DNA of 17,136 bases from UBA1664 sp964531715 (GTDB lineage: Bacteria; Pseudomonadota; Alphaproteobacteria; Micavibrionales; UBA1664), in the NCBI GenBank assembly GCA_964531715.1, contig CAZHEE010000018.1, positions 1 to 17,136 of the forward strand. Direction: 5' to 3'. Position numbers and translations under genes: made by a program. The notes beneath the pieces were generated by a model. It was not told the DNA's origin. It was given only the letters and a program-made list of their open reading frames with translations, and did not search any database. Position 1 is the stretch's first letter; every line of letters begins with the position of its first letter. Below are positions 1-7,635 of this stretch, piece after piece.

Positions 1-381
1 AAGCCGAACATCACTAACCTAAAACTGGACTCAAAAATGGGGGTTGACCAATCAATTAAAGCCTCAGCACCCTTATAATCACTCATTCGGCCTGCGGTAA
101 TGTGAAGGACAACAGGTCGACCGTCTTGATCGCAAACCGCATGAAGTTTTGAGTTTAAGCCGCCTTTGGTTCTCCCGACAGCGCGGGGAACATCCCTTTT
201 TTAACAGAGAGCTTGCTGGCAGCCTGTCCCGGCCTGAAGGGGGGGTGGGCTTTTAAGTGGGTGGCATCAATTTGTAAATGTTCCGGTTTAGACCCTTGCT
301 CAACCAATGATTTGAATATCTTATCAAATACACCCATGCGCGACCAACGGATGAAACGATAATATAATGTCTTATGTGGGC

Positions 382-401
382 CCCCGGATCAGGGTCCGGG
401 G
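382..401. repeat. Short GC-rich palindrome inserted in the transposase
   Basis: CCCCGGATCAGGGTCCGGGG has a 7-bp perfect stem (CCCCGGA/TCCGGGG). It lies in about 31 extra bases that separate the transposase codons for WRDAPD from those for GPHKT, so the palindrome arrived after the transposase. The adjoining bases GCAAGCTCCA resemble the flank of REP-like palindromes dispersed in alphaproteobacterial genomes. Confidence 0.6.
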
Positions 402-481
402 CAAGCTCCAACATCAGGTGCATCACGCCATTGCAAACCACGCTTTAAAACATGGATAATACCACTCACTACGCGGCGGTC

Positions 482-506
482 ACCTGTTGCACGGCTTGAC
501 CGTGTA
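482..506. repeat. 25-bp palindromic insertion in the transposase
   Basis: The transposase segment VPRVD joins directly to DRRVVSG in relatives as I remember them. Here 25 bases with stem CACGG-cttga-CCGTG separate them and shift the frame. The flanks TGTTG and CAACA extend the inverted symmetry imperfectly. Confidence 0.45.
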
Positions 507-572
507 ATCAACACGGGGAACGTCACGAACGTAAGGAAAAAGTCCACCGCGACGATTAAGAAAAGTATCGTT

Positions 573-591
573 CCCCCGACTTGAGCGGGGG
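573..591. repeat. GC-rich palindrome CCCCCG-N7-CGGGGG
   Basis: A perfect 6-bp stem surrounds ACTTGAG between the transposase remnant and the LpoA-like gene. It has no T-run in the direction that would end the neighbouring minus-strand gene, so I read it as another REP-like palindrome. The rest of 592-723 holds no recognisable gene. Confidence 0.45.
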
Positions 592-723
592 TGGTATATT
601 TGGATCCTCGCTCGGTGGCGGGGAAACAGTATATATTATTTTCACAGGAAGACACAAAGTCGCTAAGGTTTAAAAAAGCCTTGAACCGCATTTTCGTTGT
701 AAAACAGGGTCTATAAACATTGT

Positions 724-1932
724 TCAAAAACGTGTTGGCGCGGCGTCCACTGGTCTCACACGACCCATGCCTTCAATCCGTTGAATAGCAAGACTCCGTT
801 CCGTAATACCGTCTGCCCTAAACCTAAATGCGCCATCCGTTCCCATAAATCCGTTCGGGTTGAGGAGTGCGGCGCGGTTAATCTCTCCCCCTGTTTGACG
901 CATAAGCACAACTGAAAGAGCCACTGCATCATACCCTAATGACGCGAGCCTTTCAGGGCGTTCGCCGTAAATTGATTGATATTTCCGCTCAAACCGTTTG
1001 CGCTGGTCGGCCGATGGTGCGGCATAGAAGGCTCCGCGCATCGCGGCATTGCGAAGGATTGTAGGTTCATCCCAAATCCCTGTCCCAAGCCATGCTGTAG
1101 TTTGCGCATTTAATCCGACACGATTTAAATCTTCAGCCGCAGCATTCAAATAAGGGTTGCCAAACGGCATGAGCAATCCGTCAAAGTCACCTGAAAGTGA
1201 GGCGAGCCGATTAAGTTCGGCTTCATTCAGCCCATCACGCGAATCTACCGTTATTGTTTCAACAACACTGAGGCTGGACTTCGCCGTCATATCACGGAAG
1301 GCTTGCGTGACTTCACGGGCATAGGGATTGTCAGGGGTCAAAATAACAATACGGTTCAGGTTACGTTTTGCCGCATATTTTGCCAGACGCTGCCCCTGAT
1401 CATAGGGTAAGATACCCAGTGTAAACACATTGCCGCCAATGCGCGAACGGTCGGTTGTAAACCCAATCACATTGAGGTTATGCGCTCTCGCGCTTTGCCC
1501 CGCTTGCGCAACATTTTGTGCGAGAAGCGGACCAAGGATCAGTTTTGCATTCTGGGCAACGGCTTGATTAACCGCATCGCGCGCACCCGAAACCGTGCCT
1601 TTTGTATCAAGCGGCAGGAGGGTAATATTCGGGTCATTCATATCAAACAAAGCCATTTGTGCGGCGTTAAATAAATCCTCACCGATTGCTTTATGCTGAC
1701 CTGACAATGGCAAAAGAAGCGCGATATTATAAGGCTCGCCACGCATTTGTGTTTGGTTTGCAGTGGGGCTTACACGCGTTGGCCGTGTGTTCATGACCTC
1801 ACCTTGGGAGGCTGGCTCAACTGACTTTTGTTGATAAGGTTCAAACGCCCCATCGCGTGATGGCGCCGATTGCGGCGCACAGGCAGCGACTAAAACTATA
1901 AGCATAAATGCCGAAAGAAAACGAATGACCAT
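724..1932 (-). CDS. Penicillin-binding protein activator-like lipoprotein (LpoA/YraM type)
   Basis: 402 aa. The N-terminus is a lipoprotein signal peptide: basic start, hydrophobic core and lipobox LVAAC with Cys18 as the expected lipidated residue. After a low-complexity linker (about 20-65) comes a periplasmic-binding-protein type I fold (Peripla_BP_6/LpoA C-domain) beginning at NIALLLPLSGQHKAIGEDL, with typical GPLLAQNV, IVILTPDNPYAREV and DAVALSVVL segments. In gammaproteobacteria LpoA activates PBP1A from the outer membrane; the alphaproteobacterial versions lack the long TPR N-domain, as here, and their role is less tested. The gene is divergent from rsmI with only 30 bp between start codons, recalling the E. 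coli lpoA/rsmI pair. The signal peptide fixes the start. A branched-chain amino acid binding protein is less likely given this context. Confidence 0.85.
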   Translation of the reverse strand: MVIRFLSAFMLIVLVAACAPQSAPSRDGAFEPYQQKSVEPASQGEVMNTRPTRVSPTANQTQMRGEPYNIALLLPLSGQHKAIGEDLFNAAQMALFDMNDPNITLLPLDTKGTVSGARDAVNQAVAQNAKLILGPLLAQNVAQAGQSARAHNLNVIGFTTDRSRIGGNVFTLGILPYDQGQRLAKYAAKRNLNRIVILTPDNPYAREVTQAFRDMTAKSSLSVVETITVDSRDGLNEAELNRLASLSGDFDGLLMPFGNPYLNAAAEDLNRVGLNAQTTAWLGTGIWDEPTILRNAAMRGAFYAAPSADQRKRFERKYQSIYGERPERLASLGYDAVALSVVLMRQTGGEINRAALLNPNGFMGTDGAFRFRADGITERSLAIQRIEGMGRVRPVDAAPTRF

Positions 1933-1962
1933 AAGGCAATATCCCTTTAATGTAAGTTTATA

Positions 1963-2853
1963 ATGAATAATGACACTAGTATTATTTCATCACAAAATCC
2001 AGCCTTAAGCCAATTAAGGGGAGGGCTATATCTCGTGCCGACGCCTATCGGAAATCTGCGCGATATAACATTAAGGGCATTGGATGTTTTGAAGGCTTGC
2101 GATTATATTGTGTGTGAGGATAGCCGTGTGACGGGCAAACTCCTCGTCGCCTGTGATATTCGTGACAAAAAGAAAATTGTTTATAACGATCATGCCAGTG
2201 ACGAGACACAAAACTACATTGTAAGCTTACTCGCGGAAGATAAAATTATTGCGCTGGTCAGTGATGCAGGTACGCCGATGATTTCCGACCCTGGCTATAA
2301 GCTTGTGAAAGCCTGTTTTCAAAATGAGATTTATGTCACGGCTCTGCCTGGTGCCAATGCTATTTTACCGGCCTTGCAGCTTTCCGATTTGCCGAGTAAC
2401 GCTTTCACATTTTTGGGGTTTCTGCCCGGTAAAGATAAAGCCGTACGTGAAATAATTTCTTATAATAAAAATAGAAAAGAAACAATAATTTTTTACGAAT
2501 CTCCTCAGCGTATTCATAAGACAATTGAAATTTTGAGCGAGATTATACCTGAAAGACAAGTTTCAATTTGTCGTGAAATTTCAAAGATATATGAAGAGTC
2601 TATAAGGTTAAGTGCGAAGGAAATGCATGCTCACCTTGCCGGCAGAAAACTGAAAGGGGAGATTGTGCTTCTTATAAACGGGCAAATTGACGAGCCTCAA
2701 TCTATTCAGAATTATGATGCGGACATACGAAACCGCCTGAACAAAGGGCAAAGCTTAAAAGATATTGCTGAGGCTTTGTCAAAAAACAGCACTATTAAGA
2801 AAAAAGACTTTTACAATCGCGCGCATGAACTCAAAGAAAATCAAAAACTATAA
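1963..2853 (+). CDS. rsmI: 16S rRNA (cytidine1402-2'-O)-methyltransferase
   Basis: 296 aa, about the usual length. It adds the 2'-O-methyl group to C1402 in the decoding centre of 16S rRNA using S-adenosylmethionine. The tetrapyrrole-methylase (SAM-MT) fold is clear: VPTPIGNLRDIT (25-36), CEDSRVTGKLL (51-61), VSDAGTPMISDPGY (99-112) and ALPGANAILPAL (127-138). There are about 20 residues before the first motif. No good Shine-Dalgarno site precedes the ATG. The 3' end overlaps yraN by 29 bp, suggesting co-transcription and coupling. The 30 bp shared with the divergent lipoprotein gene leaves little room for promoters, so these probably reach into the opposing coding regions. Confidence 0.95.
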   Translation: MNNDTSIISSQNPALSQLRGGLYLVPTPIGNLRDITLRALDVLKACDYIVCEDSRVTGKLLVACDIRDKKKIVYNDHASDETQNYIVSLLAEDKIIALVSDAGTPMISDPGYKLVKACFQNEIYVTALPGANAILPALQLSDLPSNAFTFLGFLPGKDKAVREIISYNKNRKETIIFYESPQRIHKTIEILSEIIPERQVSICREISKIYEESIRLSAKEMHAHLAGRKLKGEIVLLINGQIDEPQSIQNYDADIRNRLNKGQSLKDIAEALSKNSTIKKKDFYNRAHELKENQKL

Positions 2854-3190
2854 ACATGGGCTTTACGCCGAATATTATGCAGCCTTGTGGCTTATGATCA
2901 AAGGCTATCGGATTTTAAAATTGCGCTATAAATGTAAGGTGGGGGAAATTGATATCATCGCACAGCGCGGAAAAACAACCGTTTTCATTGAGGTGAAATA
3001 TCGCCAGACCTCTGATGAGGCCTTGAATGCAATAACTCCACAATCTCTAAAACGCATCCGCCGCGCGGCAGAACATTATATAGCCTTTGATAAAGGTCGA
3101 GAATCATCTAACTCTAATATTATTATGCGGTTTGATGTCGTGACCGTGACCGGTTTTATGAGGATGAAACATATTCAAAATGCGTTTTAG
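2825..3190 (+). CDS. yraN: YraN-family (UPF0102) putative endonuclease
   Basis: 121 aa from the ATG at 2825. A longer reading from 2765 would add 20 residues that do not resemble the family and lie inside rsmI, so I prefer the shorter start, which matches the usual length of about 120 aa. The restriction-endonuclease-like core is intact: Glu15, GEIDII (40-45) with Asp43, and IEVKYR (55-60) giving Glu56 and Lys58, a PD-(D/E)xK-type arrangement. The family is annotated as Holliday-junction-resolvase-like but its substrate is unsettled. The gene overlaps rsmI by 29 bp and the next gene by 11 bp, so the three look like one operon. Confidence 0.9.
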   Translation: MNSKKIKNYKHGLYAEYYAALWLMIKGYRILKLRYKCKVGEIDIIAQRGKTTVFIEVKYRQTSDEALNAITPQSLKRIRRAAEHYIAFDKGRESSNSNIIMRFDVVTVTGFMRMKHIQNAF

Positions 3191-3827
3191 AAATTTTTTA
3201 TTTTTTGCGTTGATAACCATGCCGATTTTGAGCGGCTGTACAGGGTTGGGTCTTGCAACGTCAGCGGGGGCGGTCGGCGGTATAGCGGCGGCGCGTGAAG
3301 GCGGCTTAACCCAATCAGCGATTGATGCGCGCATAAAATTAGAGGTGAATGACCTTTGGCTTAAATATGATTTTGATGCTTTCAGGAAGCTCAGCACAAC
3401 GGTTGAGCAAGGCCGTGTTTTGGTGACCGGCGTGGTTCAGGACCCTGATATGCGGGTTGAGGCAATACGCCTTGCGTGGCAACCGAAAGGCGTCATTCAA
3501 GTAATTAATGAAGTACGCGTTGAGGATAGTGACGGTATTACGGGATTTGCCCGCGATACTTGGATTTCGGGGAGCCTACGCACAAAGCTTATTTTTGACC
3601 GTGATGTTCAATCCATTAATTACACGATTGATACGGTTCAAGGCACAGTCTATTTAATGGGAATTGCGCAAGATCAGGCGGAACTGAATAAGGTGATTTC
3701 ACATGCGCGCGCAACAGGTTATGTCCGTGATGTTGTTTCTTACGTGAAGCTGGCAGGGGAGCCTGTCCCTGGCGCGAATGTCGCCCAGCCTGTTAATCTT
3801 AACCCTGCGCCACCATCAACATTCTAG
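3180..3827 (+). CDS. Two-BON-domain lipoprotein (DolP/YraP-like)
   Basis: 215 aa. Signal peptide MRFRNFLFFALITMPILSGC ends in lipobox LSGC, with Cys20 as the lipidated residue, followed by a short Gly/Ala-rich stretch. Two BON-type modules follow, roughly residues 48-115 (VLVTGVVQDPDMRVEAIRLA) and 125-190 (VYLMGIAQDQAELNKVISHA), then a Pro-rich tail. E. coli DolP, also two BON domains behind a lipobox, sits in the outer membrane and supports its integrity. Here too the gene follows yraN and is close to the LpoA-like gene, so the gene set matches although diaA is absent. It starts inside the yraN stop region (ATG at 3180, yraN stop at 3188-3190). I keep the symbol empty because orthology cannot be proved here. 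Confidence 0.85.
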   Translation: MRFRNFLFFALITMPILSGCTGLGLATSAGAVGGIAAAREGGLTQSAIDARIKLEVNDLWLKYDFDAFRKLSTTVEQGRVLVTGVVQDPDMRVEAIRLAWQPKGVIQVINEVRVEDSDGITGFARDTWISGSLRTKLIFDRDVQSINYTIDTVQGTVYLMGIAQDQAELNKVISHARATGYVRDVVSYVKLAGEPVPGANVAQPVNLNPAPPSTF

Positions 3828-3836
3828 CAATCGCTT

Positions 3837-4685
3837 ATGTTTGACAATCGCGAAGATATTTTAAGTTATCTTACAATTACGGGGCACAAAAGTGATGGTG
3901 AGATTGATATCATTACGACTTCAATGGCTCTTTCAAAGCTCGATAAAGACAGTGTCGGTTTTGAAAAATATGATAAAATAATCAATGATTTAGAATATAG
4001 CCTTAATCTCACTTATGAAGCGTTACGTAAGGCATTGCATGGCGACCTATTAACTTTACAGGCGCAAGCCTTAAAAAACACACTCTATGATGAGTTCGGT
4101 TTGCGTGGTGATGTTCTTGATTATGATAATCTCGATAATATCAATATGTTTAGCGTCATTGACAGGAAACAAGGTATACCGATTTCGCTTTGTATTTTGG
4201 CGATAGGTCTGGCGCGGCGAGTTGGCTGGCACGCGGAAGGGATTAATTTCCCCGGGCATTTCATGATGCGTTTGGATCATGACGGCGCGCGATCCATCCT
4301 CGACCCGTTTCAAGGGTTTAGGGATATTCAGGCCAAGGATATGCGCCAAATCCTTCTTAAGACAGGCTATGACGGTGAGTTATCCGCCAGCTTTTATGAG
4401 CCTTGCACCAATCGTGAAATCATTCTTCGCTATCAGAATAATCTGAAATATCGCTTGATTGATGCCGAGCTTTACGATGAGGCGATGCATATTGTCGAGC
4501 GCATGCATCTGTTTGCGCCCGAAGATCACAGGCTTCATCTTGATAAGGCCGTTTTGTTTGCGCGGCTTGACCAAACCAAGGCCGCGATTGAGTCTATTAC
4601 GTTTTATCTCGATAAAATCACCGACCTGTATGACAGGGCGGAGGCTCTGGCGTTCCTGTTGGAAATGAGAAACCGTTTGAATTGA
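3837..4685 (+). CDS. SirB1-family transglutaminase-like protein with TPR-like tail
   Basis: 282 aa. The central part carries the SirB1/UPF0162 signatures QGIPISLCILAIGLARRVG (112-130), INFPGHFMMRL (136-146) and ILDPFQGF (154-161), a transglutaminase-core fold. His141 and Asp156 match the His and Asp of the triad. The Cys position in the GIPISL motif is Ser, as is usual in this family, so peptidase or transferase activity is doubtful. The last 90 residues are helical and TPR-like (LYDEAMHIVERMHLFAPEDHR). It begins 9 bp after the BON gene and is probably in the same operon. Function is unknown. Confidence 0.8.
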   Translation: MFDNREDILSYLTITGHKSDGEIDIITTSMALSKLDKDSVGFEKYDKIINDLEYSLNLTYEALRKALHGDLLTLQAQALKNTLYDEFGLRGDVLDYDNLDNINMFSVIDRKQGIPISLCILAIGLARRVGWHAEGINFPGHFMMRLDHDGARSILDPFQGFRDIQAKDMRQILLKTGYDGELSASFYEPCTNREIILRYQNNLKYRLIDAELYDEAMHIVERMHLFAPEDHRLHLDKAVLFARLDQTKAAIESITFYLDKITDLYDRAEALAFLLEMRNRLN

Positions 4686-4729
4686 TGGCGGCTTGTGTTT
4701 TTCAGTCTCGTTATTTATAAGCAAACATC

Positions 4730-5737
4730 ATGCAAAATTTTCTGAAACAGGCAGGGTGGGACGATGCTGGACTTGAATGGCGTAAGGCCGACTGGTCACC
4801 GCGTGATTATGCACGATTGACCAAGCCGAACGGCACGACCGCCATTCTCCTCAGATCGCCACCTGACCATTCGCCAGAGACGATTATCGGGCATCAACTC
4901 GGTCATTGGTTGGTCATGAACCGACATTATAAACAACTGGGGTTGAATGCGCCTGACATTCTTGCCACGGATGAGGCCCAAGGGCTTGTCCTGATGGAAG
5001 ACTTCGGTGATGAGACAATCGCTAAAAAAGGGGAGGCGGCTTATTTGAAGGCGACAGAGATCCTTATTCAGATGCGCGATCATCCAAAAGCATTGTCATC
5101 CCGAGCGCAGTCAAGGGATCTCAATAGCAACAAGCTAGATCCTTCGACTTCAGGTGCAAAGACACCTTTCGCTCAGGATGACAATTTATTGTTACGCTAT
5201 GAAGATAGCCATGTTTATAAGGCTTTACGTTTCTACCCTCAATATATTTTGAAAGGCGATAAATCCCTCACCCAAGAATGGTTTAAGCTTTGGCGGGAAG
5301 TCGAAAACAGCCTGCCACCATGTCCGCAAGCCTTGACCCATATTGATTACGCCGCCCAGAACCTAATGTGGATGGACGGAGAAATCGGAATTATCGACTT
5401 TCAGGCAAGCTGTAAAGGCCCGTTTGTCTATGACATTGTCAATTTACTGGAGGATATTCGCCTCGGTATTCCTGAAACAATCAAAACATCATGCCAAAGC
5501 CGTTATTGCGCCGCATTATCGCCGGATGATAAGGCTTTATTTGAAACATGGTATCCGGTGATTACGGCTCAATTTTACGCGCGTATTTTAGGGCAAATTA
5601 TGTTCTTATCTGAACAAAAAGGGCGTGATGACCTGATGCAATATTACGATTCAACCTCTAAACGCTTTGATAGACTATTGAAAAATAATGAAACTTTAAA
5701 ACCAATAAAACTATATATAACCTTTAGCGGTGGATAA
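4730..5737 (+). CDS. APH-fold phosphotransferase, probable AmgK-like MurNAc/GlcNAc kinase, interrupted by a palindromic element
   Basis: 335 aa. The kinase core is complete: VLMEDFGDE (87-95), the Brenner motif HIDYAAQN (204-211) with catalytic Asp206 and Asn211, and IIDFQ (221-225) with metal-binding Asp223, followed by YDIVNLLEDIR. LLEDFGD and DFQ...YDLVSLLED are typical of AmgK, the anomeric MurNAc/GlcNAc 1-kinase of peptidoglycan recycling, and murA lies next. The MurU partner is not in the window, so the substrate is inferred. Residues 122-152, starting SSRAQSRDL, are encoded by a 94-bp palindromic repeat (5092-5185) sitting between a helix ending MRDHPKA and the conserved LLLRYEDSHVYKALRFYP. 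The reading frame stays open through it. The tail after about residue 322 looks irregular. Confidence 0.8.
   Translation: MQNFLKQAGWDDAGLEWRKADWSPRDYARLTKPNGTTAILLRSPPDHSPETIIGHQLGHWLVMNRHYKQLGLNAPDILATDEAQGLVLMEDFGDETIAKKGEAAYLKATEILIQMRDHPKALSSRAQSRDLNSNKLDPSTSGAKTPFAQDDNLLLRYEDSHVYKALRFYPQYILKGDKSLTQEWFKLWREVENSLPPCPQALTHIDYAAQNLMWMDGEIGIIDFQASCKGPFVYDIVNLLEDIRLGIPETIKTSCQSRYCAALSPDDKALFETWYPVITAQFYARILGQIMFLSEQKGRDDLMQYYDSTSKRFDRLLKNNETLKPIKLYITFSGG
5092..5185. repeat. 94-bp palindromic element inserted within the kinase gene
   Basis: Terminal inverted repeats ATTGTCATCCCGAGCG (5092-5107) and CGCTCAGGATGACAAT (5170-5185) match at 15 of 16 positions. Inside them GTCAAGGGATCT (5110-5121) pairs with AGATCCTTCGAC (5137-5148) at 10 of 12. 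The whole unit can fold as one long hairpin. Its translation begins SSRAQSRDL, a peptide I have seen repeatedly as a spurious insertion in bacterial proteins from such dispersed repeats. It behaves like a Rickettsia palindromic element, adding about 31 residues without stopping translation. Confidence 0.85.
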
Positions 5738-5761
5738 TAACAAATAAAGTAAGCAAGGATT

Positions 5762-5826
5762 AACCACAAATGAACACGAATTCATGCAGATAAAAAAATC
5801 TGTGTTTATCAGTATTTATCTGTGGT
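5762..5826. repeat. Dispersed imperfect palindrome directly upstream of murA
   Basis: The ends ACCACA (5763-5768) and TGTGGT (5821-5826) are inverted, with further imperfect symmetry inwards, and the middle folds as CAGAT-N6-ATCTG. The wording 'accacaaatgaacac...atctgtggt' is that of a repeat family found in many unrelated bacterial genomes. It fills most of the 98-bp gap between the kinase gene and murA and ends 9 bp before the murA ATG. Confidence 0.65.
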
Positions 5827-5835
5827 GAGAAAAAA

Positions 5836-7140
5836 ATGACAGAAGAAAACACAACTCAAAATGGTCTCCCTCAAATTAAAGTCAGAGGAGGCAAACCGCT
5901 CAATGGTGAGATTACGATTAGCGGCGCGAAGAACTCGGCATTGAAACTGATATGCGCTTCTCTGCTGACCGATCAAGAAGTCAAGCTGTCTAATGTTCCG
6001 ACAGGACTGCGCGATATTGAGACCTTGTCAAAACTTCTTGAATATATGGGTGCAGAAATCACCACTGATCATGAGGCGAAAACTATGAGCCTTAAAGGTC
6101 TTGGCGATAAAAATACGACAACCGCGCCTTATGACTTGGTTCGTAAAATGCGCGCCTCCATCCTTGTTCTCGGGCCGACTTTGGCACGGCATGGACAGGC
6201 AAAAGTCTCGCTTCCCGGCGGTTGCGCGATAGGCTCACGTCCTGTTGATTTGCACCTCATAGGGCTGGAGCAGATGGGTGCGGAGATTAAAATTGAGGAT
6301 GGTTATGTCATTGCAAAAACGCCTCAGGGCGGTTTAAAAGGGGCGGATATTCATTTCCCGAAAGTCTCCGTTGGGGCGACCGAGCATCTCCTCATGACCG
6401 CGACTTTGGCAAAAGGGATTACAACATTATCCAACGCGGCGATGGAGCCTGAAATCGGTGATTTGGCTGATATGCTTAACAGCATGGGCGCGCAAATTGA
6501 GGGCATCGGTACGCAAAAATTGGTCATTCATGGTGTTGACAGCCTCCGTGGTACAGCGCACAGCGTCATCCCTGACAGGATTGAAACGGGAACTTTTATG
6601 ATTGCCGCCGCCTTGACGGGTGGGGAAATCACGCTCAAAAACACGCGCCCCAACACGATTGACGCGGTGACCTCACTCCTCAAAAAAGCAGGGGCAGAAA
6701 TCACAATTCATGACACGGATATTACGGTGAAGCGCAAGGCCGAGCTGAATTCCCTTCGCGGCATTGATATTATGACCGAGCCTTATCCGGGTTTTCCAAC
6801 GGATATGCAGGCGCAGATTATGACGATGTTGACCCTTTGTGATGGCGCGGGGATGGTGACGGAAACAATTTTTGAAAACCGGTTTATGCATGTGCCAGAG
6901 CTGGTGCGCATGGGGGCGAATATCGTGGTTCACGGGAACAGCGCAATTGTCCGCGGTGTAGATAATCTCAAAGGTGCCGAAGTGATGGCAACGGATTTAA
7001 GAGCTTCAGTGGCCCTCGTGATTGCAGGGCTGTGCGCGGAAGGTGAGACAGCAATTAACCGAATTTATCACCTTGAACGCGGCTATGAAGACATTACAGG
7101 TAAACTCTCCGCCGTCGGCGCGGATATCAAGCGGGTATGA
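5836..7140 (+). CDS. murA: UDP-N-acetylglucosamine 1-carboxyvinyltransferase
   Basis: 434 aa, close to the family length (about 420-430). It transfers enolpyruvate from PEP to UDP-GlcNAc, the first committed step of peptidoglycan synthesis, in the cytoplasm. Visible hallmarks: SGAKNSALKL (29-38) with the substrate-binding Lys-Asn, RKMRASILVLGP (103-114), and the active-site loop PGGCAIGSRPVDLHL (127-141) with Cys130, the residue attacked by fosfomycin. The Cys is present, so the enzyme should be fosfomycin-sensitive in principle. The start is followed by a short acidic leader and then IKVRGG, as in relatives. The only Shine-Dalgarno-like bases (GGTGAG) overlap the end of the upstream palindromic repeat. 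The 3' end overlaps the convergent minus-strand gene by 14 bp. Confidence 0.97.
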   Translation: MTEENTTQNGLPQIKVRGGKPLNGEITISGAKNSALKLICASLLTDQEVKLSNVPTGLRDIETLSKLLEYMGAEITTDHEAKTMSLKGLGDKNTTTAPYDLVRKMRASILVLGPTLARHGQAKVSLPGGCAIGSRPVDLHLIGLEQMGAEIKIEDGYVIAKTPQGGLKGADIHFPKVSVGATEHLLMTATLAKGITTLSNAAMEPEIGDLADMLNSMGAQIEGIGTQKLVIHGVDSLRGTAHSVIPDRIETGTFMIAAALTGGEITLKNTRPNTIDAVTSLLKKAGAEITIHDTDITVKRKAELNSLRGIDIMTEPYPGFPTDMQAQIMTMLTLCDGAGMVTETIFENRFMHVPELVRMGANIVVHGNSAIVRGVDNLKGAEVMATDLRASVALVIAGLCAEGETAINRIYHLERGYEDITGKLSAVGADIKRV

Positions 7141-7580
7141 TAGCGATAGAATTTCCTTTATTTATTAAAAACTCGCCTTTGGGGGTTATTAATGAAGATT
7201 GCTCTTGAGGTGATGATGTTATTACTTCTTGTTTGATGTCTTTATCATAAAAACCATCTACAATATTCTTACTAATTTGATAGCCATAATAAACACCAAC
7301 CGCTAATCCACCAAAAATACCAGCAACTCCTCCGATTGCAGCACCCGCATCTTTACTATAGCTAGGTGCAATTAATGCTCCAAATAAGGCGCTAAGCCCC
7401 CCCCCCCACAAACATACCTATATTACCGCCAACAGATGATACAACACCAACACCTGCCGCACCAACTAAACTTTCAGCTGTGCTTGCAACCTCTGGCATA
7501 TCAAAAAAAGCGAATGTTGAAGCGCCTAGAAATATAACAGGTATACCACTATTTGAATTTGATGAGGTATTATTACTCAT
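7127..7580 (-). CDS. Small glycine-zipper membrane protein, frame broken at a G11 tract; candidate phase-variable gene
   Basis: From the ATG at 7580 the frame encodes 62 aa and stops just after an 11-G tract (7397-7407, read as G on the minus strand). The second half is open in the next frame down to 7127. With 10 or 13 Gs the two halves join into one protein of about 150 or 151 aa: a Ser/Asn-rich start, a hydrophobic stretch (IPVIFLGASTFAFF), then Gly/Ala-rich helices with GxxxG spacing (LVGAAGVGVVSSVGGNIG and AAIGGVAGIFGGLAVGVYYG) and a polar tail. Homopolymers of this kind are classic slipped-strand switches. Expression signals are excellent: AGGAG at 7585-7589 and a TTGACA-17-TATGTT promoter. 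A single-base sequencing error is the main alternative. The function is unknown; a bacteriocin-like or membrane-pore role is only a thought from the composition. Confidence 0.7.
7397..7407. repeat. C11/G11 homopolymer within a coding region
   Basis: Eleven consecutive C on plus (G on minus). On the minus strand frame 1 reads VGGGA-stop and the frame with one G fewer reads VGGGLSALFGALIAP, continuing for about 90 codons. A loss of one G or gain of two would restore the full gene. Confidence 0.9.
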
Positions 7581-7606
7581 AAAAACTCCTTATTAATTTA
7601 TAAATT

Positions 7607-7635
7607 AACATAACTTATAAATTAAATTTTGTCAA
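7607..7635 (-). promoter_or_regulatory. Sigma70-type promoter of the glycine-zipper gene
   Basis: On the minus strand, TTGACA (7635-7630), a 17-nt spacer and TATGTT (7612-7607). Transcription would begin near 7600, leaving a leader of about 20 nt containing AGGAG before the ATG at 7580. A perfect 16-bp palindrome TTAATTTATAAATTAA (7593-7608) overlaps the -10 and probable start site, and its half TTATAAATTAA recurs at 7615-7625, a possible operator pair. Confidence 0.6.

Larger units (their letters stand above)
1..545 (-). pseudogene. IS5-family (IS427-like) transposase, degenerate, runs off window edge
   Basis: Reading the minus strand, family-typical segments appear in order but in different frames: VPRVD (about 508-522), DRRVVSGIIHVLKRGLQWRD (about 421-481), GPHKTLYYRFIRWSRMGVFD (about 322-380), then LQIDATHLKAH, then GRTKGGLNSKLHAVCDQDG (about 115-175) and HITAGRMSDYKGAEALIDWS up to the window start. 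These are DDE transposase segments of the IS5 family. The switch between the second and third blocks coincides with an A6G run (196-202 on the minus strand), the site where several IS5-family elements use programmed -1 frameshifting, so that switch may be normal. Two other breaks are not: about 25 extra bases at 482-506 and about 31 extra bases near 380-411, both containing inverted repeats. The C-terminal catalytic part lies outside the window. I did not identify terminal inverted repeats. I infer a dead element. Confidence 0.85.

Noticed and set aside
253..441. Independent ORF on the minus strand
   Set aside because: It is an out-of-frame reading of the transposase remnant; the conserved text is in another frame.
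2765..2824. Longer N-terminus for yraN
   Set aside because: The extra 20 residues lie in rsmI, do not resemble the family and make the protein longer than usual.
3837..4685. Active transglutaminase or cysteine protease
   Set aside because: The usual nucleophilic Cys position carries Ser in GIPISL, so only the fold can be claimed.
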